From positions 1-64,000 of the forward strand of contig CAWASG010000003.1 of assembly GCA_963784615.1 (NCBI GenBank): a stretch of DNA of 64,000 bases. The letters are read 5' to 3'. Under the pieces are notes generated by a model. That model saw nothing but the letters and a program-made list of their open reading frames with translations, had not been told where the DNA came from and did no database searches. Below are positions 7,977 through 15,529 of this stretch, one piece after another. Origin of the DNA: UBA11403 sp963784615 (GTDB lineage: Bacteria > Pseudomonadota > Gammaproteobacteria > Legionellales > Legionellaceae). Made by a program: the position numbers and the translations under genes. The stretch's first letter is position 1, and each line of letters begins with the position of its first letter.

Positions 7977-9806
7977 TCATGCAAAATTTTTGATTTCATA
8001 ATCCTCTAATAACCTCACTTGAACAGAAGTGGTTAGGGTTTCATGAAATTTTCCTCGGCTCGCTGTTTGGTAAATTGTTCCCGATGTGGGCGCCGCATCC
8101 ACATAGTTTCGTCCACAGGCAATACGGAGATGATTTTTTTCTGCAATACATCCATTGGTTGGATCAAAACCATACCACCCAATATATGGTAAATATAATT
8201 CAACCCATGCATGGGAAACATCCCCCTGGATTTGATTGTCATAATCTCTTTCTGTGTAAATATAACCCATACGATAACGAGCAGGCACATTGAGCAGTCT
8301 GGCCAAACAAATAAATAAATTCGTGAAGTCTTGGCAGACGCCTTTACGCGAATAATAGAGTTCGTACGGCGTTGTTTTCAATGAAGTTGAACTTGGAACA
8401 TACTCAAAGTCACGGTATATGGTTTGATTGATATCATTTAAAACTTCCATCAGATCATAATTATTTCTTTTCACAAAACTCATCGCAAATTCAATCAGTT
8501 CATTCAGTTGTGACTCAGGTAATTCTGGCGGTAACAAATAAGGCGACATCATTTGTCGTTGCCAAGGCATCCAAACCAAAGGAATATCTCTGCTTTGATG
8601 TAATATTTCAGATTGAAAAGCAGGATTTTTTGCCAATGCAATGATCGATTCGCTTTTAATATTCAGATGCGTATAAGGTGTGTTGATATCATAAAAGACT
8701 GCAATATTACTAAATACATCTTCAAAAAACTCGCCATATCCAGGGACAGAAATAGATAATTTATAATCCAGTACATTTTGGATATGATCACAGACGGGAT
8801 GCAACAGAAACAAATGTTTGCTGACGTTGATCGCATTTTTATATTGATAATTTGTTTCATGAGTAACCGCGTAAAATCTCCGCTCGGAGGTGGCTACAAA
8901 GTCGATAAGTGAGGAATGCACTGTCCCAGCTTCTGGGATGGAAATGTGTGGTATTTTTTTCTGTTGAACAACACGAGCTAACTGTGCTTCGTTCGTTTCT
9001 ATTGGATTTAAATTAGACCACATGATTTGTCCTCTGCGTAACACCAGCATTTGAGAGGAAGCCATGGGCGAGCATTGGCCGTCATTATTTTGATTAGACA
9101 CTAAAATAAACGTGTGGTTCATATCAAAAGGGGCAACCAGATCGAGCGTAAACAGCGTTGAATCAAAATGGGTTTGGGAATGGGGTGGATGACTTCTTAG
9201 ATAGTAGAGGGGATTAAATGCATTTTTATCATGATAAACAACCATATCAAGACCATCACTAATGATAAAATTGGTTGTGCCCAGTTGATTAATCTCAACA
9301 AGCCATTTATAGAGTTTTGGCCATCCAATTTCTGCAAGAGAACGTGCTTTAGCCCGTTTTATTTTATCTAAAAGATAACAAAAAATATGTTCTGAATCAG
9401 TTGAACCTATGGGTTCGAAAAAAGTATTTTTGGGCAGTGGAATCGACGATTCATAATTTTCCTGTAAATCCCCACTGTGTACAAAAATCCAATCTCTTCC
9501 TGCATAAGATTGGGTAAAGGGTTGTGTATCCATCAGGATTAAACGCTTGGATGCCCCGCGAATGTGCCCCACAAAAATGCTTGAACTAAATTTAGTATGG
9601 TCCTGCATTGTATTCATTAGGGGGGATTTATGGTTAGTTCTCCATTTGGTCTCTTTGACATTGGTTACAGAAAGTTCGCTGTCATTATACCAAGCAAACC
9701 CTCTTCCATAGGATTTTTCGTTGATTTGTTCAGGCGTGGGGGAACCTTTTAATAAAATGTAAGGCGTGCTCAAGCAGTCAAATGAAAGGGCTAAAAGCTG
9801 GCTCAT
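7977..9806 (-). CDS. Class II glutamine amidotransferase-like/transglutaminase fusion
   Basis: This is a 609-residue two-domain protein. Residues 1-260 have the class II glutamine amidotransferase fold signature (SYGRGFAWYND, FVGHIRGAS, DWIFVHSGDL, GSTDSEHIFCYLL) as in YafJ/EgtC-like proteins. The N-terminal nucleophile Cys2 of that family is Ser here (MSQLLALSFD), so glutaminase activity is doubtful. Residues about 340-590 form a bacterial transglutaminase domain with an intact triad: Cys in KGVCQDFT (about 489), His in SHAWVELY and Asp in YGFDPTNG. The stop overlaps the start region of the DUF2126 gene. The pairing with ATP-grasp and amidoligase genes suggests assembly or remodelling of a peptide-like product (inference from family gene neighbourhoods). 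No signal peptide is seen. Confidence 0.85.
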   Translation of the reverse strand: MSQLLALSFDCLSTPYILLKGSPTPEQINEKSYGRGFAWYNDSELSVTNVKETKWRTNHKSPLMNTMQDHTKFSSSIFVGHIRGASKRLILMDTQPFTQSYAGRDWIFVHSGDLQENYESSIPLPKNTFFEPIGSTDSEHIFCYLLDKIKRAKARSLAEIGWPKLYKWLVEINQLGTTNFIISDGLDMVVYHDKNAFNPLYYLRSHPPHSQTHFDSTLFTLDLVAPFDMNHTFILVSNQNNDGQCSPMASSQMLVLRRGQIMWSNLNPIETNEAQLARVVQQKKIPHISIPEAGTVHSSLIDFVATSERRFYAVTHETNYQYKNAINVSKHLFLLHPVCDHIQNVLDYKLSISVPGYGEFFEDVFSNIAVFYDINTPYTHLNIKSESIIALAKNPAFQSEILHQSRDIPLVWMPWQRQMMSPYLLPPELPESQLNELIEFAMSFVKRNNYDLMEVLNDINQTIYRDFEYVPSSTSLKTTPYELYYSRKGVCQDFTNLFICLARLLNVPARYRMGYIYTERDYDNQIQGDVSHAWVELYLPYIGWYGFDPTNGCIAEKNHLRIACGRNYVDAAPTSGTIYQTASRGKFHETLTTSVQVRLLEDYEIKNFA

Positions 9807-9853
9807 AGTGTTCCCCTATTGGAATTCGAAATCGTATATTTGTGCAAAACTTA

Positions 9854-9946
9854 CACTCCCTAAAGGTCGTGTCTTGGATTCAGGTTGCTGCTCGGACTCC
9901 AGTTGTGAGTCGGAATCCGAGCCACGACCGTTAGGGAGTGGAGCAG
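9854..9946. repeat. Long REP-like inverted repeat, family A
   Basis: The right arm contains GGAATCCGAGCCACGACCG followed by TTAGGGAGTGGAGCAG. The left arm is its diverged complement. Related copies are at 18131-18219 and 27091-27188. It lies in the 169-base gap between the amidotransferase fusion and the ATP-grasp gene, inside what should be one transcript, where it would form an RNA hairpin. Confidence 0.8.
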
Positions 9947-9975
9947 TTAAAGTACTCGATTATTTAGTCGAACGC

Positions 9976-11439
9976 TCAAACAATCCATGTATCTTTTGAT
10001 CCACCACCTTGACATGAATTAACGATATAAGAATTTTCTTTCAGTGCCACACGACTTAAACCACCTGGCATCACCCAACTGCTCGTTTCAGCAGATATCA
10101 TATAAGGCCGCAAATCAATTCTTCTCGGTACCATTTTCACCCCATCCCATGTTGGGCAGCAGGATAGTTCTATTAAAGGTTGTGCAATATATTCACGAGG
10201 ATCTTTTTGAATTTTCGCCTGACATGTTTTGATTTGCGCTTCACTTGCCTGTGGGCCAATAAGGATATCCGTTCCACCGGATTTATTGACCATTTTAACC
10301 ACCAGATTTTTGATATTAGCCAAAACGAATTTTCTTTGTTGAGAATCAGAACACAAATAAGTTTCAACTTGCGATATAATGGGATCTTGATCGAGATAAT
10401 ATTTAATCATTTGCGGCACATAAGCAAAAATGGCTTTATCATCTGCCACACCATTCCCTAAAGCATTCGCAATCACGACCTGACCAGCCGCATAGGCCTG
10501 CATCAAATGCGGCACGCCAATTAAACTGTTTGGATTAAATGCCTGTGGATCGAGGTAACTGTCCTCAATGCGGCGATAAATAACACGAACGCGCTTTTTT
10601 AGACCCGATTGTTTTAAATATACTTTTTTATCATCTACAAATAAATCGCTCCCTTGAACCAACGGCCACCCCATGGATTTTGCCAAATAAGCATGTTCAT
10701 AATAGGCGGCATTCAATGGCCCCGGCGTTAAAATCACAGCAACATCCTTTTCTGTCATTTCAATAAGAGAGCTTAATAATTTGGCTAATTGTTGAGGATA
10801 ATGATGAATCGGATCGATGGATAAATGGGTCATCATCTGCGGGAATAGGTGATGCATGACACTCCGATTGGTCAAGGCATAAGCAACGCCTGAAGGCGTA
10901 CGTAAATTATCTTCCAAAACAAGATAATTACCGTGTGTATCATGAACAATATCAATTCCAGAGATATGAATATAAACACCACCAGGCGGTGTGACCTGAT
11001 GTAATTGCGGCAAATAATAACTCGATGACTCAATGAGCTCTCGGGGAATAACTTTATTTTTAAGAATATGTTGTTGATGATAAATATCAAATAAAAAAGC
11101 ATTCATGGCTTTTGTGCGTTGTTCTAAGCCACGAACAATGGCGTGCCAATCTTGATTTGGAATAACACGTGGGATCAGATCAAAGGGAAATGGATCTTGT
11201 TCGTTCTGGGCATGCGTTCCAAAAGTAACCCCAAATTCTTTAAAAAGTTTAATCGCTGTTTGATGATGTTGATGATACGCTTTTGCGCTCATTCCATTGA
11301 AAAATCGAACTATTTGTTTGAATTGATCTCTGATGTCACCCTGGGCTGTAAAAAGCTCATCATGTTGATTTTGCATAACAGGATATTGATCAAACAAATA
11401 CTGACGTAGATGACTGCTTTCATGAATTATACTATCCAT
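9976..11439 (-). CDS. Circularly permuted ATP-grasp protein (COG2308 type)
   Basis: This 487-residue protein is of the usual length for the family. Diagnostic segments are FGVTFG near residue 60, RVIPNQDWHAIVRGLEQRTKA, LVLEDNLRTPSGVAYALTNR, VAVILTPGPLNAAYYEHAYLA, QGSDLFVDDKKVYLK and VYRRIEDSYLDPQAF, with NALGNGVADDKAIFAYVPQM in the C-terminal half. It is expected to activate a carboxylate with ATP and ligate it to an amine. Start ATG 11439 is chosen because GGGA sits 8 bases upstream; the longer frame begins on a TTG at 11466. It is the first gene of the minus-strand cluster leading to the amidotransferase fusion, DUF2126 protein and transglutaminase. The alpha-E partner (COG2307) that often follows it elsewhere is not in the window. 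Confidence 0.9.
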   Translation of the reverse strand: MDSIIHESSHLRQYLFDQYPVMQNQHDELFTAQGDIRDQFKQIVRFFNGMSAKAYHQHHQTAIKLFKEFGVTFGTHAQNEQDPFPFDLIPRVIPNQDWHAIVRGLEQRTKAMNAFLFDIYHQQHILKNKVIPRELIESSSYYLPQLHQVTPPGGVYIHISGIDIVHDTHGNYLVLEDNLRTPSGVAYALTNRSVMHHLFPQMMTHLSIDPIHHYPQQLAKLLSSLIEMTEKDVAVILTPGPLNAAYYEHAYLAKSMGWPLVQGSDLFVDDKKVYLKQSGLKKRVRVIYRRIEDSYLDPQAFNPNSLIGVPHLMQAYAAGQVVIANALGNGVADDKAIFAYVPQMIKYYLDQDPIISQVETYLCSDSQQRKFVLANIKNLVVKMVNKSGGTDILIGPQASEAQIKTCQAKIQKDPREYIAQPLIELSCCPTWDGVKMVPRRIDLRPYMISAETSSWVMPGGLSRVALKENSYIVNSCQGGGSKDTWIV

Positions 11440-11762
11440 AGTTACATTCCCTGTTATAAAAAACAAAATTGTTTATGATGCCATCTATACTATAGACGAT
11501 ATTTTAATAACCCTGACGATCCCTCGGTTATTATGGAACAGGTGCAAATTATGCAATACTAATTGACTGTAGCATAGGAATGCTGCTTATTCCATTGCGT
11601 TTTCCTTGCATCCGTGTGTAAAAACAAAGGGGACAAGACCGTTCTATGATGTTCCAAACACTCAACAATCTTGGGATCTTTTAATACCTGTATTGTATCC
11701 TCTCGATATCGCAGGGCGCCGACTTACCGCGGCTAAATATTTCTCCCGAGGTTATTGAGAAG
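11440..11762. other. Gene-free gap upstream of the ATP-grasp cluster
   Basis: It must hold the promoter of the minus-strand cluster, but no convincing -35/-10 pair stands out. A 7-bp stem AATAACC/GGTTATT occurs at about 11507-11533. The segment AAAGGGGACAAGACCGTT (about 11629) has a near copy at about 18337, which could be an old insertion-sequence edge. The palindromic element at 11694-11733 lies next to the stop of the following gene. Confidence 0.5.
11694..11733 (+). repeat. Palindromic dispersed element, partial intergenic copy
   Basis: It contains CCTCTCGATATCGCAGGG followed by CGCCGACTTACCGCGGC, matching one half of the elements at 1475, 22509 and 36051. The second arm is missing, so this looks like a truncated copy. 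It lies 30 bases beyond the stop at 11763. Confidence 0.75.
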
Positions 11763-13745
11763 TTACGGTCTGAAAGAGGAGTGGGAACTTTCTTCCTCAG
11801 TATCTCCTCGATCAGGCACAGCAGAAGGCCGAGCAGTTTCCGTCGAGCTGGGTATAAACGTATTGGCCGATCTAGCTCCCTGCTTAGGTGCAGAAACAGT
11901 GCCACCACTAGCCGTCGAAGTCATAATCTTTGGATATGAACCTGTTATGCCAGCAGGGTCAACTGACACATTCACTTCCCCCGGGCTTTCCATTGCACTG
12001 TTCACGACGTTCACAGCACCCCATCCAAGTAAGGCGCCAACCAAGGCCCCTATCCCTGCAGTGATTACACCTGAATACAGCGCAGCATGCACACCAAAAA
12101 CGGCGATACCAAAAGGCGCAAGGACACCTGTAGCTATGAGCGCTATGCCGATACCTAGCAACAATGCCGAACCTAAGGCGGAAAAAAATATTTTTTTACG
12201 CTGATCAGTCCATTGAGAGGACGTGGGCGTTGTAGCTGAAGACGATGAAGAACTTGCGTTGTCATTCACAACTGAACTATCTTTTTTTGGGCGGCTGGTT
12301 TTCAATAAGCTCATTCTTTTTTCTGTTAACGCTGTTATTTTTCTTACAAGACCTTTCTCATCATCGGTTACCGAGGGCTGATTAGCCGCTATCACCTCCA
12401 ATAATCTATTATTCGGTTTGAGGTTTTTAAAACACGCATCACTGAGCAGTATACTGAGTTCCTTAATTTTTTCGTTTCTGCTTTGTAATTCCATTGAAAC
12501 CTGCTGGAGATGAACTTTTAACTTCCTAAGTATTGTTTTATGCGCCTCACCATCTCTGGAATTAATATATTCATCATTGCAATACTTCTCCTCCATGTCC
12601 TCAGGCCTTGTATTTAACAGTTCCGCTTTGAGTCGGTAAAGTTGATCTAAATGTTTTCCCTGATTCTTCTCGTCACGCAGAAACGCCGTTTCCTGTGATT
12701 GGAAAAAATCCTCTAATTTCTGAGCGAACACAGACATTCCACCTACCGGCGCATCTTGAGCTGGTCTATCCTCACTAGCATCAGCAGGATAATCTGCGAC
12801 GATTTTCAGTAGCTCATCAATATCCTCTTCATAATGCTTACCCATCGGGAGCCAATGGCCCCTGGTTCTCTCATCGTTGAGTATCCTCTGTATTTCCTTC
12901 CTTGAATGTTGATACTGTAAGCGACCAATGAGGATCTTGAGATTTTGAAGATACTTTTCTCCTTTTCTCTGCTTTTCTTCATCCGTACTTTTTGCGTCTG
13001 CTTCATATGCATATCGTTTTTTTATCAATCTATTGATAATCTGCATAGACAATATCGTTGTTTGATATTCAGGACCCAAAGCAGTAAATGTATTGTGCGG
13101 TAAATTCCAAAATGGTTGGAATAATTGAGCTGGTGTGGGAGGCGTCAAGCTATATTCTTCGGTCTCAATCTTAGTCTGAATCTTAGTTTTAGCATCAATT
13201 TCAGTGCTCACCTTCACTGTGAAAGCGTAGATATCGCCTCGTTCGCAGGAGACTTCGCCTCGCTGGCGCCTCCTTCGATTGATTAGACCTGAGTTTTCTA
13301 CTGCTTGGATACGTATGTCAGTTGTGACTCTATCCATCGGCGCAGCAATCGCATGAACCCTTATATCTGGACTAAACCCACGTACGACCAATTCTCTAGC
13401 GAGTCGTTGTGCCAGAGACGGACTATTGTTGACAGATAAACCCGCTTCACAAGCAATTAAATAAATATCTTTTAAGCGGCTTTTATTGTGCGCATACAGA
13501 TCATTTAAGCGCATCGCTACTTGAACATCACTCAGTACAGATAAACTCTTCTCTCCATCACCAGAACTGTGTGCATAGAGTGCAATTTCTTCTTTATCAC
13601 ATGAAATCGGCTCACCTGCTGTCAGGGGTTGGCATTCGCTATTTTTAACGGATATCAGCTTTCCGCTGGCATTCCATACTCCAGCGCCGCCACTGATTAG
13701 GCCGGCAAACGTTTTATGAGACTCTTCTAAGTAAAATGTTAACAT
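11763..13745 (-). CDS. Effector-like protein: clan-CD-peptidase-like domain, coiled region, C-terminal membrane segment
   Basis: This 660-residue protein is not recognised as a named family. Near its start it has IALYAHSSG and, about 40 residues later, IYLIACEAG followed by SLAQRLARELVVRGF. This His...Cys arrangement, with each residue after a hydrophobic strand, is what clan CD cysteine peptidases (C80/CPD, CHAT-like) show, so it may be an autoprocessing or effector protease. The middle (residues 240-530) is charged and helical. Residues about 530-600 hold a Ser-rich patch and a glycine/alanine-rich double membrane segment (GSALLLGIGIALIATGVLA, GVITAGIGALVGALLGWG). The tail is Ser/Thr-rich and acidic. 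ATG 13745 is preferred: GGAGA lies 6 bases upstream and promoter-like AT-rich DNA precedes it. An open frame extends to 13979 but lacks a start signal. Delivery by a secretion system is inference. Confidence 0.7.
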   Translation of the reverse strand: MLTFYLEESHKTFAGLISGGAGVWNASGKLISVKNSECQPLTAGEPISCDKEEIALYAHSSGDGEKSLSVLSDVQVAMRLNDLYAHNKSRLKDIYLIACEAGLSVNNSPSLAQRLARELVVRGFSPDIRVHAIAAPMDRVTTDIRIQAVENSGLINRRRRQRGEVSCERGDIYAFTVKVSTEIDAKTKIQTKIETEEYSLTPPTPAQLFQPFWNLPHNTFTALGPEYQTTILSMQIINRLIKKRYAYEADAKSTDEEKQRKGEKYLQNLKILIGRLQYQHSRKEIQRILNDERTRGHWLPMGKHYEEDIDELLKIVADYPADASEDRPAQDAPVGGMSVFAQKLEDFFQSQETAFLRDEKNQGKHLDQLYRLKAELLNTRPEDMEEKYCNDEYINSRDGEAHKTILRKLKVHLQQVSMELQSRNEKIKELSILLSDACFKNLKPNNRLLEVIAANQPSVTDDEKGLVRKITALTEKRMSLLKTSRPKKDSSVVNDNASSSSSSATTPTSSQWTDQRKKIFFSALGSALLLGIGIALIATGVLAPFGIAVFGVHAALYSGVITAGIGALVGALLGWGAVNVVNSAMESPGEVNVSVDPAGITGSYPKIMTSTASGGTVSAPKQGARSANTFIPSSTETARPSAVPDRGDTEEESSHSSFRP

Positions 13746-13991
13746 ATGCAATCTCCGCAAACCATTTGCTATAATTAAATATAGCACAGGTTGCTCGTCA
13801 ATTTTATACATGGGTCTGAATAAATCCATGACTAGCGTTCTTTTTAAGCATAATTTTGCAACAGTCTCTTCGGGGCGTAGATATTGTTTGTCGGTATGGC
13901 GGCGAAGAGTTTGTTCTAATTTTGATTGATAGTGATATGTATGCAGCCCAGCACAAAATGGAGGCCATTTGTCAAACAATTATAAAAAGGT

Positions 13992-14213
13992 CAGGGCAAA
14001 CGCATCTTAAATTACTTGCCTAATGATAGTTTCTCTGAAATCGTCCTCTAATGCCGCCATAAATCGTTTACGTTTCATGCTAGCTTTTCTTGATGTGTCA
14101 TTTTTAATTAGGTTCAACGCAATATGGCGCATGATAGCAAAATTTTCAGGTGAAGCTTCTGTTCGTATGCGCGACTCATCTTCTCTGAAAGTCATATCAA
14201 GCGTCCAGTCGAT
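13992..14213 (-). pseudogene. 3' remnant of an ISAs1-family transposase with terminal repeat
   Basis: The minus strand encodes LDMTFREDESRIR, then ENFAIMRHIALNLIK, the characteristic C-terminal part of ISAs1 transposases (LDVxFxEDxxRIR, NxAxxRHIALNLL). Upstream the frame is blocked by a stop at about 14214. After the stop at 14007 the sequence runs into CAGGGCAAACGCATCTTAA at 13992, read here as the terminal inverted repeat. The same terminus is found at 47051 and at both ends of the MITE at 37287-37510. Only about 60 codons remain. Confidence 0.8.
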
Positions 14214-14296
14214 CTATTTTAGGTCGGAACTGGAAAATATAAATCAGGTGCGCTAAAATATAATCATGGTTCATGGTTAGCCAAAAGGACATAGTC

Positions 14297-15478
14297 ATGA
14301 GTAAAGGAGTGCTCCTTGTTGTGGATGACGACCCGTCTATTTGTACGGTGTTGCAACACATCGGTGAAAGCTGTGGGTATCGTGTTTCGACAACGCTTTC
14401 GGCTGAGACGTTTCGCGAGCAATATCATCTCGTTGATCCTGATTTGATTACGCTGGATTTAAACATTGATCAGAGTGATGGAATTGAGTTGTTGCGTTGG
14501 TTGTCTGCTGCTCATTGTAAGGCAAAAATCATACTGATTAGTGGTTTTGATGAAAAAATCATTCATTCTGCAATGTTACTCGGCCGTTCGCAACAGCTCA
14601 ATATCATTGCTACATTACACAAGCCAGTCGATATTTCAGGTTTGAAATCCATATTTGAGTATTCGCATGAAAATGACGTGACCATTGATAGCACGCGATT
14701 GCTTGCCGCCATTGAAAAACAAGAATTTGTCCTTTTTTACCAGCCTAAAATATCCATTGCAACAGGCAAGTTATTGGCAGTCGAAGCTTTAATTCGTTGG
14801 AAAATGCATGATTGCAAAATGATATTTCCAGACGAATTTATTCCGATGGCAGAAGAGAATGGCTTGATCGAGCCGTTATCTAATTGGGTCAATGTTCAGG
14901 CCATACAGCAGTGCGCTGAGTTTCAGCGAAAAGGATTTGATTTGATGATGTCTATTAATATTTCAGCTGTGCAATTAGTCAATTTGGAGCTACCCGACGA
15001 GCTTTATCGTATCGCTAAAGCAAATGCACTTAGCCCTGAAAAAATTTGTATCGAAATTACAGAGTCGGCTGCAATGGGCGCTCCTGCGCTGACATTGGAT
15101 GTGCTCACTCGTTTTCGTATTAAAGGGTTCTTAGTTTCGATTGATGATTTTGGGACAGGCTACTCATCACTGATTGAATTACAACGAATGCCTTGTAGCG
15201 AGATAAAAATAGATAAGTCATTTGTGATGTCCATCAGTAGAGGCACGCCGGAATACATTATTGCACGTTCAATTATTAATTTAGGACATGACTTTGGCTT
15301 GACGGTAGTAGCAGAAGGGGTTGAAACAGCCGCAGCTTTAGAGATTTTAAAGGAGCTGGGCTGTGATATTGCACAGGGATATTACATTGGCCATCCAATG
15401 CCTATTGAAGAGTTTTATCTTTGGTTAGATATGCATGTGGATGCCAAAATGATGTTTACGTTTCCTGGAGAGAAATGA
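14297..15478 (+). CDS. Response regulator with EAL c-di-GMP phosphodiesterase domain
   Basis: This 393-residue protein has a receiver domain (residues 1-120; acidic pocket VVDDDPS, phospho-acceptor Asp in ITLDLNI, Lys in LHKPVD) followed by an EAL domain (about 135-380). The EAL motif reads EALIRW. The metal and catalytic residues expected of an active phosphodiesterase are visible: Asn in SINIS, Glu in EITES, DDFGTGYSSL, Lys in IKIDKS, Glu in EGVET and Gln in QGYYIG. It should degrade cyclic di-GMP when phosphorylation state allows. ATG 14297 is chosen because AAGGA lies 7 bases upstream; ATG 14273 has no such site. The hybrid kinase 51 bases downstream is the likely partner. Confidence 0.92.
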   Translation: MSKGVLLVVDDDPSICTVLQHIGESCGYRVSTTLSAETFREQYHLVDPDLITLDLNIDQSDGIELLRWLSAAHCKAKIILISGFDEKIIHSAMLLGRSQQLNIIATLHKPVDISGLKSIFEYSHENDVTIDSTRLLAAIEKQEFVLFYQPKISIATGKLLAVEALIRWKMHDCKMIFPDEFIPMAEENGLIEPLSNWVNVQAIQQCAEFQRKGFDLMMSINISAVQLVNLELPDELYRIAKANALSPEKICIEITESAAMGAPALTLDVLTRFRIKGFLVSIDDFGTGYSSLIELQRMPCSEIKIDKSFVMSISRGTPEYIIARSIINLGHDFGLTVVAEGVETAAALEILKELGCDIAQGYYIGHPMPIEEFYLWLDMHVDAKMMFTFPGEK

Positions 15479-15529
15479 AATACGGAGTTGTCTTCTTCAG
15501 GCGACATATACCAGGGATAGGGTTCTGTT

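Noticed and set aside
11755..12204. 149-codon plus-strand frame opposite the effector-like gene
   Set aside because: It mirrors the Gly/Ala-rich membrane region on the other strand; it lacks a ribosome site and any recognisable domain.
13746..13979. Open frame extending the 11763-13745 protein by 78 residues at its N-terminus
   Set aside because: There is no ribosome-binding site at 13979, while GGAGA with 6-base spacing precedes ATG 13745 and the DNA just upstream is AT-rich and promoter-like.
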